This document shows positions 1 through 10,365 of a DNA stretch of 64,000 nt, piece after piece. The first letter of the stretch is position 1. Each line of letters begins with the position of its first letter. The stretch comes from Epichloe hybrida. Taxonomy: Eukaryota; Ascomycota; Sordariomycetes; Hypocreales; Clavicipitaceae. Location of the stretch: contig JAFEKR010000008.1 of the NCBI GenBank assembly GCA_019022495.1, positions 2,294,001-2,358,000 on the forward strand. The letters run 5' to 3'. The translations under genes and the position numbers were made by a program. The notes beneath the pieces are model-generated. The model did no database searches and was not told the origin of the DNA. It saw only the letters and a list, made by a program, of their open reading frames with translations.

Positions 1-640
1 GGATCTTTTTGCGACGACAGGCAATGCATGCAAGAGGCAAGCGCTTACGGTCCTTGCCGGCCTTTGTCTTGAGTTCGCTCCAGGCTGGAGGCGCGCGGGA
101 CTTGTCATCTCCATTCCTGCCACCAAGATCGGTACCGTCCGCCCTGTTATTTCCTGGTAAGCCAAATTCATCGGTGCCGGCATCTTCGAACGAATGCTCT
201 GCGGGAGAGTCTCTTCCACCACTACCACCACCACTACCATCACCACCGCCGCCGCCGCCGCCGCCATCCTCGACGAGTTCCAGGCTTGTTCCACGATGGC
301 CTTGGTCAGAGCTGAAGGCTGGGCCGGGAGTACCGGACATGGAAGAAATATGATGGGTCATTGGTGGTCCGTTGCTGCTCAGCCCATGATGTTGTGTGAA
401 GGCTGCGCCAATGTGGTTGCCGTAGGACACGTCGGGAATGTTCATCATGTGGCTTTGGTCTATGCCACCAAATGGGTAGGTGAAGTCGTGGAATGCATTG
501 CCCTCCATGACGGCTGGAGAGCTCTCGTTCATGGATCCAGAACCTTGTTGCTCGTGGTACATGCGATGGGAGGCGATGGGGTTGAGGAGTGGTTGAGGTT
601 GAGCATGTTGAATCTTGTTGGTGCGATGGTCGCCCGTCAT
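1..640 (-). CDS. Zn(II)2Cys6 transcription factor, N-terminal part (runs off left edge)
   Basis: Seen: the minus strand is open from an ATG at 640 to the window edge, giving 213 residues, and an in-frame TGA at 670-668 sits just upstream, which fixes this ATG as the first. The first 190 residues are low-complexity: Gln/His/Asn-rich, then a Gly/Ser run near residue 140. They end in a basic stretch and the start of a zinc binuclear cluster: C205-x2-C208 followed by RRKK, the usual opening of the fungal Cys-x2-Cys-x6-Cys motif. Known: such proteins are nuclear, bind DNA as activators or repressors, and usually carry a fungal-specific regulatory domain further on. The remaining four cysteines, linker and middle homology region would lie left of position 1. 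I cannot name the orthologue or pathway. The nearest gene downstream on the plus side is more than 6 kb away, so neighbours give no clue. Confidence 0.85.
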   Translation of the reverse strand, partial: MTGDHRTNKIQHAQPQPLLNPIASHRMYHEQQGSGSMNESSPAVMEGNAFHDFTYPFGGIDQSHMMNIPDVSYGNHIGAAFTQHHGLSSNGPPMTHHISSMSGTPGPAFSSDQGHRGTSLELVEDGGGGGGGGDGSGGGSGGRDSPAEHSFEDAGTDEFGLPGNNRADGTDLGGRNGDDKSRAPPAWSELKTKAGKDRKRLPLACIACRRKKI

Positions 641-1370
641 GATTCCGCCAGCAAGCCGCAAGTCGCCTCAAAGGCAAGCGGGGGGGAGGGAGGTGGAGAG
701 CTCGGATTTTGCAGAATGATCTGATAGAGAAGAGTGCGAGTGTTTTACGCCATGAGAAGGTGATTTCGAAATACAGGTCGGCACGACTGAGACGAATGAA
801 AAGGTGGTTTTATTCCAGAGCCCAGTTGGACGAGCGCGGCACTCATGGCCCAAGGTCCGTAGACGACGTAGGCAGGTTGCGCAACAAGACTCAGACTCGA
901 CACTCCGGAACAGCCGGTGAACTATGGCCGCCGCCGACGTGGCGATTTTACCGGAAATCCCCAACCAATAAATATATAAAGACTCTTCAGTGTGCACCAA
1001 AAGATGGGGTCGTCGGGAGTGAGCAGGCCCAAGAAAAAAGCAGAGCACGAGCACGAGCACGAGCCCGAGCCCGAAATCTGGAGGAAGGAGAGGAACGTGA
1101 GAGACGTGAGAGACGTGAAAGACGTGAAAGACGTCAAAGTAATAGGTCAACGGCCAAAGGCCAAATGGCTCTTTTGGGGCGGAAACGCTTGTTAAAGTAA
1201 GTACAGACTAAAGGCTTGCTGGAGGTGACCAGGACCAGACCAGACCAGACCGGCAACAAGTACAGTGGGTGTAGTCCGTACATGAGTGCAAGCCACTTCG
1301 CCGGGACGCCATGGCGCAGCTCTCAAAGCACGAACCAAGACGGGTTCAGTGTGTACAGTGGCCCAGTGGG

Positions 1371-1430
1371 TGTACAGTGGGTGTACAGTGGGTGTACAGT
1401 GGGTGTACAGTGGGTGTACAGTGGGTGTAC
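1371..1430. repeat. 11-bp minisatellite, about 5.5 copies
   Basis: The unit TGTACAGTGGG is repeated head to tail five times from 1371 and ends in a partial copy. A degenerate copy precedes it at about 1351. Immediately downstream (about 1465-1488) a 9-bp unit, TATAGGGCG, occurs about three times. No gene spans it. Confidence 0.9.
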
Positions 1431-1638
1431 ACTTGTACGGACCGCTCCGTAATTATTATGTATATAGGGCGTATAGGGCGTATAGGGCCAGACCCTTTCG
1501 CAAGTGCCCCTTGTTCATACCCTGTACATAAGTCTACTCCGGAGTCCGTACAACGCCTTCCATCCGGTGGCTAGCATCCTGGTTCCCTTGGCGGGAGTAT
1601 GTAGCGGGCGGTTGAGGTGGAACCCTGCCCAATCTTCG

Positions 1639-1750
1639 GGGGGGCTTCGGGGGGGCTTCGGGGGGTTCCATGAAGTCCACCGGCCCATGAAGTCCACCGG
1701 CCCAATGGAGGGTGGTGGTGGCCCTGGTGGTGGTGGCCCTGGTGGTGGCC
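1639..1750. repeat. Cluster of short tandem repeats (CTTCGGGGGGG, GGCCCATGAAGTCCACC, GGTGGTGGCCCT)
   Basis: Three unrelated tandem repeats follow one another: an 11-bp G-rich unit (about 3 copies from 1639), a 17-bp unit (2 copies near 1670-1703), and a GGT/GGC-rich unit (3 copies, 1708-1750). The G-runs could form quadruplex structures, which is inference only. Confidence 0.75.
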
Positions 1751-4700
1751 CGCCCTGTGCTTTTGGAGCGACGGTGGGGAGTCTGCCAAAGGGAAATGCA
1801 CTCAGCACCCAATCTTGGTCTAGAGAAATGCAAAGACCCAAATACCAAATGCGACATCGCCGGCATTCACCAGTCTGCAAGAGGAAGTAGAAATCGACTG
1901 GGCACCTGGCACAACAAAGATATCCCCCGTACGGATTACCATATTGCCTACTTTACTGAAGCGGGTGGCAGAACTTGTGATCCCGGCCGGCCACCACCGC
2001 CGTGATACGGTAATAAAACTAATAGGGGGTTGTCATTGTTGTCCCCTCCTTTGACGGCGGACCGTGTCAAACTTCCACCTTGCTCAGTTCAGGTATATCA
2101 ATTATTACAAGAAAGAGGAGGGGGGGCAAAAAGTATGGGACTGTTGCGTGGGACTGTTGCGTGGGACTTGTAGTCCTCTGCGTTCTAAACCTGGCCATCT
2201 ATGAACTTGCGAGTACACAGTCAGTTTTTTCAAACTATCGGCGCTGGCCGTATTTTAAGAACATTCTGAGCAGTCGGCATAACATAAGTCTTACTTGGAA
2301 ACGTTGTGCAGCTTAAAAAATGCTCCTATATGCCAAAGAAAGAACTCGTTCTCTCTGGTGGCGTGAGGAAGACTATCAGGACGCATTAAATCCTGAGAGA
2401 CAACGTGGAAAACTTGATATGAGCCTACTTACACCGAATAAATGAATAAATGCCTTGTCAAGTAATCCGTACTCCGTAGTCCATCCCATATCTAAACAGG
2501 TGGTCCGACGACGTAAGCTACGTTGCAATTCCATGTGCTAAACACAGTCCAACAAATTGTTGACGGCGTCTCGGACGGGGTGTCTCACCAGCAAAGAAGC
2601 TCCGAATCACTTCCACATGCGACATTGATTAATTCGGCGCATTTTGGGGGGGAAACAGATATCTCCTCCAATTTGCTGGTTCGCAAAGTTAATTAGAGCT
2701 GAGAGCTCAGAGGCCCAGGAGGGGCCCAGGAGGATATTGACAAGCAGTTGATGTTAACTGGTCGGCGTTGCCAAACACGGCAGCGGTCATCAGATTCGTG
2801 TGCTTGACTCAACACAAGCTTCTGCGCACAGACAAAGGAAAGGCCAAGTAAGGCGGCGAAACGAGGCCACGACATGTCGTAGTCCATCCTTTGTCATTCC
2901 CTGTGTGGTGGTGATATGGATGTGCCTTGAAAAGCGGCGATGGCTCCCATTGGATTAGGCTTCATCCTTGCAGACGCATGCAGATCGTTTCGGACGTCAC
3001 CATGTCTGGCTATGGCGTTTAATTTTGGCGAATCTCGAGGACGGACGGAGTGAGGTATCAAAGTTAGTGGTGGGGCTGGCACAGAGAAGCTCGCATTACG
3101 TCCGTAGACCGCGAGGCACGCCGATTTTGTTGTTGCGGGAAAAGCGAGCAGTCGCGTTTAAATCAAATCAACGCTCTTTCTAACCAACTTTGCCAAACCG
3201 CTGAAGGACCACCAGAGCAGCGACATGGGTAGTATGACGGATGGGCAGGATGACTGGATTGGTCAGAGACCAGAGGAACAGTGGGTTTGTGATGATTCTT
3301 AGCGCCACCCGTTGTGTTGTACTTGTGCGTCTGGCAAGTTCTTCATAGCATCCGGCGGGAAGTATTAAACGGGCGGCTGACCGCTTATGGACTGAGAAAA
3401 GTAAGAATCATGGCAGCCGATGTCGTTGTGGCCCTGTCCAGTTCCCGGTCTGGGGCTCCAAGCAGGAAGGTTCGTGTTAGCAGCTCCTGCCAGCAACGTT
3501 TCACGTCACACATTTATTTTTTTGTGCCACTGTCAAACCTTCCAAACACAGCAGGCCATCTGCACGCCTGACACCCATCTTGCCTTGACATCCCTCGACG
3601 TTGACCTCTTGGTCACAATTCTTTCCGTTCCAACGCACATGTTGAAAACTGGCCCCCTGTGTGTTTTTTTCTGGTGGCTAATCGCACTGACACATGTGTC
3701 ATGTACGTAAGATACCGACGTTGACTTTCGTTCATCTCACTGACGGATTGGTTGGTTGGGCCCAGGAAACAACGGGCTGCGTACGACCAAGCACCTCTCC
3801 TCCTGACAACAGAATACGAGTACGGTATTCATTCCGTCGTGCTGTCAAGTTCAAGAGGCAATTCTGGTTCTGCAACATCATGCATGTACGGCCACGAAAA
3901 GATCAACTGGAAAAATGTCGTCAATCACGAGGCAGTGAACTGCACGATAGCCGAAAGATCCACGTGAGCTGCAAGTAATCACCAACACTAATAACATTCC
4001 CAGCAATGTTGACATTCTGGGAAGGCAAGGCAATCAACTTCTTGCAATCACTCGTACAAGGATGCGTCGTGGTCCAGAACCAGGTGACCCGCTCGTGGTG
4101 GATGCCATCTTGGCCGGTCGTCTGTGCGGCGAAAGCGAGTGCAGGGTGATCTTTCCCTTTCCTGGAAACAGTTGCAACCAAAGCACCACTCATCAGGTCA
4201 TCTTCATTACATACATACATATGTAGTCCGTAGTCCGTACATATGTACACATACATACAGCCACTGGTATCGTGCCCAATGCTAACGACTGGGTGTGGTA
4301 CATCGTCAGCCACGCTGTCTCAATTCAGCAATTGAACTTCAAAGATACTCAAAAAGTGCTTGACGGCTCCCGATCCCATTGACCGCAATTCTAGCCCTCA
4401 AACCGCTAGTTGTTCAAGATGTCCAAACAACCATGAAGCGGGAGCCATTCATCCTGCTCTTCAAAGATCATTACTTGGATTGACACCTGGCTAGAACTCA
4501 AAAGATGACGATAATATTGACCATTGTCAAGACGTTGTGGTTGTGAGTTGTCAAGGATACCAACACTCCATGTACCCAAACTGGATTCCTCTATAAATGC
4601 AAAGCAATCGCATCACCTATTACATGTAAAGCTTATGTGTCCTGGGATATTAATATCCATGACAATTACTTCCAACTTCGGGCTTCCGGTGCTCACAACC

Positions 4701-7285
4701 ACGTGAACTAACCAAAAAAATCCCTCGCTGGTACGTACAGGTTCTTCGAATGCGCAGCAGGAGGCTAAAGGGCACACTTGAAGCGAGTAATGCGTCTTTG
4801 TCGAGGTGTCAAACGCACACCCTTCTTCACACCGACCAAGGCCACCTTGCCTTTGAAAATTCAGCATTGTGTATAGGAACTGGGGCCAGTAAAGGCGACT
4901 TTTATGCGCCACTTTCGCTTTCGCCAGCGGCAATCTACCCTCTACCACCAGACTCTCAGTTACAACTTACAACCTAGCACAGACGGTCTTTTTGCAGGCA
5001 TTACTCTATTGAGAGTCATGTCGACTTATATCAAGTTCGCATGAACATCATTTCCATCAGCTCGCAGGGCGCTACCCCCAGCAGTCGTCGCGTACTCAGC
5101 CATCATGAGAAAAAGGGGCGCGCCAGGCCCCCATTCAGCCATTGTTAATCCCCTTGTTGGGGGACGCCATATTACAATACATATGTACAATACCCATCGC
5201 ATCCTTATTAGCCAATGACGCGAGCGTGGCGTAAAACATGCTGGGCATGTGGGCAATGTGTCCGCATCTAATACAACCCTCACAATGGGCTGCATGCCTC
5301 CCACGAGCGTAGGGCAACCGCCCTCCGGTGCGACAAAGCCAATAGCTATAATTTACGGACGTACGGAGTCCATGCCCTCACATGCGTTAAGATAGATGCG
5401 CTCCGGACAATTTCAATCAATGACCGCGACGCCCAGCAGTCGATGTCTACGGTATATATGTGCAGACTGATACGCAACTGGTCATCTCATACTGACCTCA
5501 TTGTTGTAACATTTGGCACTTTTTTTTTTTTTTCTTTTTTCCTGTGCTTTGAAAGCTACGTACACGGCGCATATACTCGGAAGTTATTTCATCTACGACT
5601 TGTCATGTCATGCAGGCACCTTGAGCCTCAGATAACCAGGCTCACAACTGACTGATCTTTCGACAGATCATCAGTGAGGCAGGCTATATTTAGCTGTCAA
5701 GAACTGCTGGTGGTTGGAGGCGGCTCAGATGCCGTCCCCATACTCTAGGTCGTGAGCATTCGAAGTTGAGCTAACAATCAGACTCCGATACTAAACGCAA
5801 GGTGTGAGTCGCAGGCTGCAATACATGCATATGGTCTGGAATGCGTATTGTTTCGGGACGAGGCCTTGGCTACATCACGCTTGATCAGACGTTGGATAAA
5901 GACACCAAACGCGACGTATGTACTATCTATCAACTAGAGGGTTGTGTAGAGGTCCCTACTAGAGGAGCTATCATGACGATCGGCCCGTGGCATCGGTGCG
6001 CGGCTAAAACACGCAATATCCGTCAATGGAGTGGCGCCAATATCGGCACTATGGACAATGAACAAAGAGAAAAGGCAGGGCGATTAAGTCTCATCGTTGC
6101 TTTTCGGCCCTTTATGTTACAGATGGCACTTTTTGTGTGTTTGAGCATCTACTTGTTGGTCTTCTAGAAGGCAACAATGTACCCGTGGTTCCGAGACAGT
6201 CTCAGAACAGCCACCATAAAGGGAAGAAGCGACGTCAGCCCTATGTAGGCTAGCAATTACGGAGTATTATCACAAGGTTTAAGCTTGCTTGCTTGCTAAT
6301 TACTTGCTCGCATCCAACAGAAGGTCAATTTCTTACCACCAAGGCGAGACGCCATTCAAACTCAATCGTGGAGAAAATTAAAGCCCTTGCCTGAGATACG
6401 GAACATTGTTTCATCCAAACTCCATAACTGGTCACAACAGAAGACGGTGATCCATGTATTGGCGCTCAGGAATCTAGGAACATGGGTATTAATAGTCAAC
6501 ACACAATTACAGAAGATGAGTAGAATTCAATGCGCCACGCCACTTTTCCTCTGGGTTTTTGTCTAATACATGTAGAACATATGTACATTTACGGACGTAC
6601 GCATGTACATGATGTATGTGCAATCAAAGAATGGATATTTCAAGGCTCCCTGACGATTGGTAACCCAGCGCTACATACATACATACAATACATATGTACA
6701 TGTAGATCACACAGTGTTTGACAATGGATGGTAGCAATATTGCCATGTCCGTGGTGACGTGGAAGCGCAGAAAACTGGAGCAAGCAACAGCCGACAAGCC
6801 AGCGTCCATCCCCATCTGCTTCTTCGGCGAAAGAGGCCCAGAGCAGAGAGGCCCATTACTACTCATCTACGGAGTACGGAGTATTACGGAGTCCATCGTC
6901 CGACACTCCGGCTCACCATGGTCCCATGGTCGCGCATGAAAGTATTAATATTGGAACAAATACATGATAGTTCGTGTCCCCGCTGTCGCCGGTAAATAAG
7001 ACCTGAGAAGCCTATAAGAAGGGGTGGCTTGGAATTTATTAACAGAACCTGCTATTAATATGTGGCATCGTTGTTGTTGCAAAAGCCAGACCATGACTCG
7101 CTGTCGCTGTCGCTGTCGCTGTCGTTCTGCGTACAAAAAAGGCTTTTTATAAAGGAGCGTACACAACGAAGCCAATTGCTAGTACTAACAAGGCCTAATA
7201 ATCCGTTAGAAGCCACATTATGTAGAGAGCTCTCAAGGGGTCACAATTCTAGCCACACAACATGACTTAACACCCCCTCCCCCTT

Positions 7286-7422
7286 ATCTCCTTAGAGGTC
7301 ATAAGCCTTGTGGGTCCATGGGGCCCGCAAATTGTATGTATCCCTAGTCTACTTTTATCTAATTGGATACATACAGACCCTGGTTAAAGTGACTCCACAA
7401 GGCTTATGACCCCTAAGGAGAT
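7286..7422. mobile_element. MITE-like element with 28-bp terminal inverted repeats
   Basis: Seen: the 28 bases at 7286-7313 (starting ATCTCCTTAGAGGTCATAAG) are the reverse complement of 7395-7422 with one mismatch. The 81-bp core holds a second inverted pair, GTATGTATCC and GGATACATAC, so the whole 137 bp can fold into a long hairpin. It encodes nothing. This architecture matches a miniature inverted-repeat transposable element. I do not see a clear target-site duplication, so superfamily is unknown. Its right inverted repeat overlaps the 3' end of the small secreted-protein gene at 7413-7721. Confidence 0.65.
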
Positions 7423-7721
7423 TCTGCAAACACGCAGTAAAAGGTCCCCCCCGATTTACATGGTGCGCTTGTTCCTTTAGAAAACCATTCGTATCTTTCT
7501 GTGAAATCACGCTGCTTTGCTTCTTTACACTAGAGCGTAGTTAGTATTAAGACCACTAAAAGGGCAGGAATAGTATGTATGCGTTATGGTTATCTTACGC
7601 ATTGGGCGAGAAGTCCTTCAAGGTTATTGCAAAGCTTATTGTCAAGGTGTGTTTTACCGCACCAAACAGCACAATTAGCCATGGGCATGGCTGGAATTAA
7701 GAAGAGTAAGAAGAGCTTCAT
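7413..7721 (-). CDS. Small secreted cysteine-rich protein, 79 aa (effector candidate)
   Basis: Seen: exon 1 is 7721-7599 (41 codons) and exon 2 is 7529-7413 (38 codons plus TAG). The 69-bp intron (7598-7530) has a GTAAGA donor, a perfect TACTAAC branch site and a TAG acceptor. The protein opens MKLFLLFLIPAMPMA, a good signal peptide with cleavage expected near residue 15. The mature part of about 64 residues has seven cysteines: C17, C21, C31, the adjacent pair C41-C42 formed across the splice junction, C65 and C73. Known: short secreted proteins with a CC pair and a C-x7-C near the end are common among fungal effectors and antimicrobial peptides. Inference: a secreted, disulfide-bonded protein. 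The target is unknown. The codons for S78, P79 and the stop fall inside the MITE-like inverted repeat, so the present C-terminus may derive from the insertion. It stands alone in a gene-poor region. Confidence 0.72.
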
Positions 7722-8220
7722 TTTGGCTGTCTCGTATGGATTGGATTGGATTGGATCAGATTTGTGAGTGGGAGAGGGGAGTTTTGTTGATAGTAGCAAG
7801 CTAGTTAAACATGCCATCAAGCTGCCTTTATACTTACGAAACGGAATCTCCAGAAGCCTACTAGGAAGTAATAATTTGTGTTACGGAAAAGTTTATTCCA
7901 AATACTATACGATTATTAGTCCGCTACTGTGATTTTTTAATTTAGGATAATAATACGGGTAATAAGCCTACATGTATGTACTGTATTATTGAAAGACTTT
8001 GCCCACTACGGATCCGTATCGGTAGAAAAGGGAGGACGGATGAAACGAAGGGTGCAGGGGTTGCCGAATTCAAGAATCAAGGCAGGGGAACGGCTAAATA
8101 CATTGTACATACATGAATAAATGTCAGCATTCACCCAAGGCAGCCAGCCAATGGCAGCAGCGACCGGAAAGCCGCCTGCAGCCCTAGATGCTGCCTGGAC
8201 AGGACAGGTGACAGCCTACA

Positions 8221-8290
8221 GGTGAAGGTGACAGGTGAAGGTGACAGGTGAAGGTGACAGGTGACAGACAGGTGACAGACAGGTGACAGC
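8221..8290. repeat. 13-bp and 11-bp tandem repeats
   Basis: The unit GGTGAAGGTGACA occurs three times in tandem, followed by two copies of GGTGACAGACA and a partial one. The short units share the core GGTGACA, so the second array looks derived from the first. Confidence 0.85.
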
Positions 8291-8374
8291 ACTTGGCACC
8301 CCTTGTTGGGCAACCTTCTCGACTTGTCCCGTGTCTCGTCAAACCCCATCCATGTTTCGTCAACAGCCCAACCA

Positions 8375-8440
8375 TGCATGCATGCATGCATGTCTGCATG
8401 TCTGCATGTCTGCATGTCTGCATGTCTGCATGTCTGCATG
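8375..8440. repeat. CATG tetranucleotide and TCTGCATG octanucleotide array
   Basis: A short run of CATG repeats (about 8375-8392) passes directly into six perfect copies of TCTGCATG (8393-8440). Similar simple repeats follow at 8756-8781 (CCATG, about five copies). No function is visible. Confidence 0.9.
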
Positions 8441-10365
8441 TCTTGTTGACAAGCTGTGCCTCGACAACGTTGTCACTCCGTCACTTGTATTTTGTGTGTT
8501 GCTCCGACTCTCCGTCGCCCCAGCCTTGACGACAAACAAGGCCGGGCTGGGGCTTTCTACCCTGCCCCCTGCTCCTGCCAACCTAATAATCTGCAAACTT
8601 ACCAAACTTACATACAAACCTACATTGTACAACCTACATACATTGTTGTACCATCCTGCCAACCTGCCATCCTGCCTCTCGTCGCCCGCCCGCCTCCATC
8701 GATCATCCACAGGTCTGGTTCGTGTCTCGCCTGGCCATGGCGCTGCAGGCCTGGCCATGCCATGCCATGCCATGCCATGCCACGCCAATGCCCAGCCCCG
8801 GCCGGTTGACATACTTTTTCGGGTGAGCCTTTTTTTTTTCTTTTTTCTTCTTGACTTTCGAATAAGCACTGGATGGGGTTGGCTAACGCTATTATCGTTA
8901 CCTCCCAGACAACTGCTCCGGAAGTTCCTTTGATTCAGTTGCAGATGTCGATGGCCTTTTGCACTCACTCGATGTCTTGTGTCCCGCTGTCACCACCCCG
9001 TGCTTTTTGTAGCATTGCGGCTCCTCTTGAGTCTCGAATTGATGTCCTCCTCCCTGGCTAGCCGGCTAGCAGTAGTAGTGAGTACCCTGGCAATAGAAGA
9101 TTCCACAGGTTTTGTGTCATTATTATCCATCCTCATCTCCGTGTTGTGTTGACGACGACGAGGGACCTCAAATTGGCGGGGAGGGGGGCCCTTTGACCCC
9201 CGACGTTTCTTCCTGCTACTCGGTCTAATACGTGATGCTCTCCACGAGAAAGAGTTTGAAAGTGCACTTGGAGCCCTGACAGCCATGGTGACATGTAAAG
9301 CAGGGGGAAGCTGGGAGCTAGCTTGCCCGCCCAACCGGTTTGCTTTCTTTTGTTGGCCCGACATTTTGAGACAAGCAGGACCGACCGACCGCCATTTCTT
9401 TTCGAGTCAAAAGCGCATGGCATGGACTATGTAAGTCGATGGAGTATGTAAAAAAAAAAAAAAATGGCACCACCAAGTCGGGGCGCTAAAAACAAAACAC
9501 GCAGCCGATTTCATCACAATCTGGACCTCGCATCACTTGCGTGCGAAGTATGTAAAACCTGGTGCTCATCACCCAATAGACTCTGCGTCCATTCGTTGCA
9601 GACCCCAGACGGCTCTTCCTATTACCAGTTGTCGCACCACCAAATGTCTCACTATCACGTACTCGGTAAAGAAACTGATGAAAATTGATGAAAAACTTCA
9701 AGTGAGCGTGAAGAAGAAAGGTTGCGTTATTGACTAGTCATCTTCATCAGGCAGGTCAATCTCAATGATTTTTTCTGTCTTTTATTTTTTATTTTTTATT
9801 TTTTGGGATATTGAACCGCGGTTTGGCATTCCCTCGTTACACTATTCTAGTCTACTCCACGTGTCCATGTCACCATCCTACTTTCAAGTCAGTATAGATG
9901 ACGAGGAGCGAACAATGTCGTTGACGCTCACGCCTGGTTTTACCATTCCAGTCCTTTTTTCGTACCAGAACCAGTCGCGCTATGCAATATGAACAGCGTC
10001 CCAAGATGGGGGGGGGGGGTACAGACGGATCCTAGATCAACGTCTTGCTTGTTACTTTTGAACCAAAGTCAGTCGTCTGATGGGTCTCCCTGGGCAGAGC
10101 CGGAAGAACTATACTGTTCCCAAGTTTACTTTACTTTTTTTTGCGTTACCGTCATGTTCGATCAACATGTTGGCAACGACTAACCGCTCGTGATGACAAA
10201 AAAAAAACCCCCAAGTTCATAGTCATGAATTTGATTAGTCTACTCCGACACCTCGCCATGACAATCTAGTTTCCCGCACAATGACCAAAGGCAGAAGCAG
10301 AATAGAAACAAGGCAATGATCCAAATGTATGGATTATCCAAGGGGTATCTAAATCAAACTCCTCG

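Larger units (their letters stand above)
641..7285. other. Gene-poor region with minisatellites
   Basis: I see no convincing gene in this stretch. Open frames are short, lack recognisable motifs and are mostly interrupted. The first kilobase or so is probably the promoter and leader of the Zn2Cys6 gene. Tandem repeats lie at 1371-1430, 1465-1488, 1639-1750 and 7099-7125. Short TACGGAGTA-type palindromes are scattered at about 2466, 4223, 5354, 6258 and 6868. A small spliced secreted-protein gene could be missed here, because such genes have no long open frame. Confidence 0.6.
7722..10365. other. Intergenic region with microsatellites
   Basis: No convincing gene is seen. It holds repeat clusters at 8221-8290, 8375-8440 and 8756-8781, homopolymer runs near 8830 and 9451, and T-rich DNA near 9770-9800. 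The last several hundred bases before 10366 are the 3' flank of separase. A minus-strand frame at 8990-9364 of 124 codons is basic and featureless, and I do not call it. Confidence 0.6.

Noticed and set aside
306..677. Minus-strand open frame of 123 codons
   Set aside because: It is a shifted frame of the Zn2Cys6 regulator, whose own frame reaches the C-x2-C-RRKK motif.
2693..2887. Minus-strand 64-codon frame starting with a hydrophobic, signal-like stretch (MSWPRFAALLGLSFVCA)
   Set aside because: The remainder has only two cysteines and no conserved pattern. No TATA box or clear intron was found, so it is too weak to call.
5841..6167. Plus-strand 108-codon frame with a hydrophobic end
   Set aside because: No motif, no promoter signal, and random-looking composition in a gene-poor region.
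8375..8440. Regular short repeats that might suggest a CRISPR array
   Set aside because: Copies are contiguous with no spacers, and the window is eukaryotic. This is a microsatellite.
8990..9364. Minus-strand 124-codon basic frame
   Set aside because: No domain, signal or splice structure. Composition is explained by local sequence bias.
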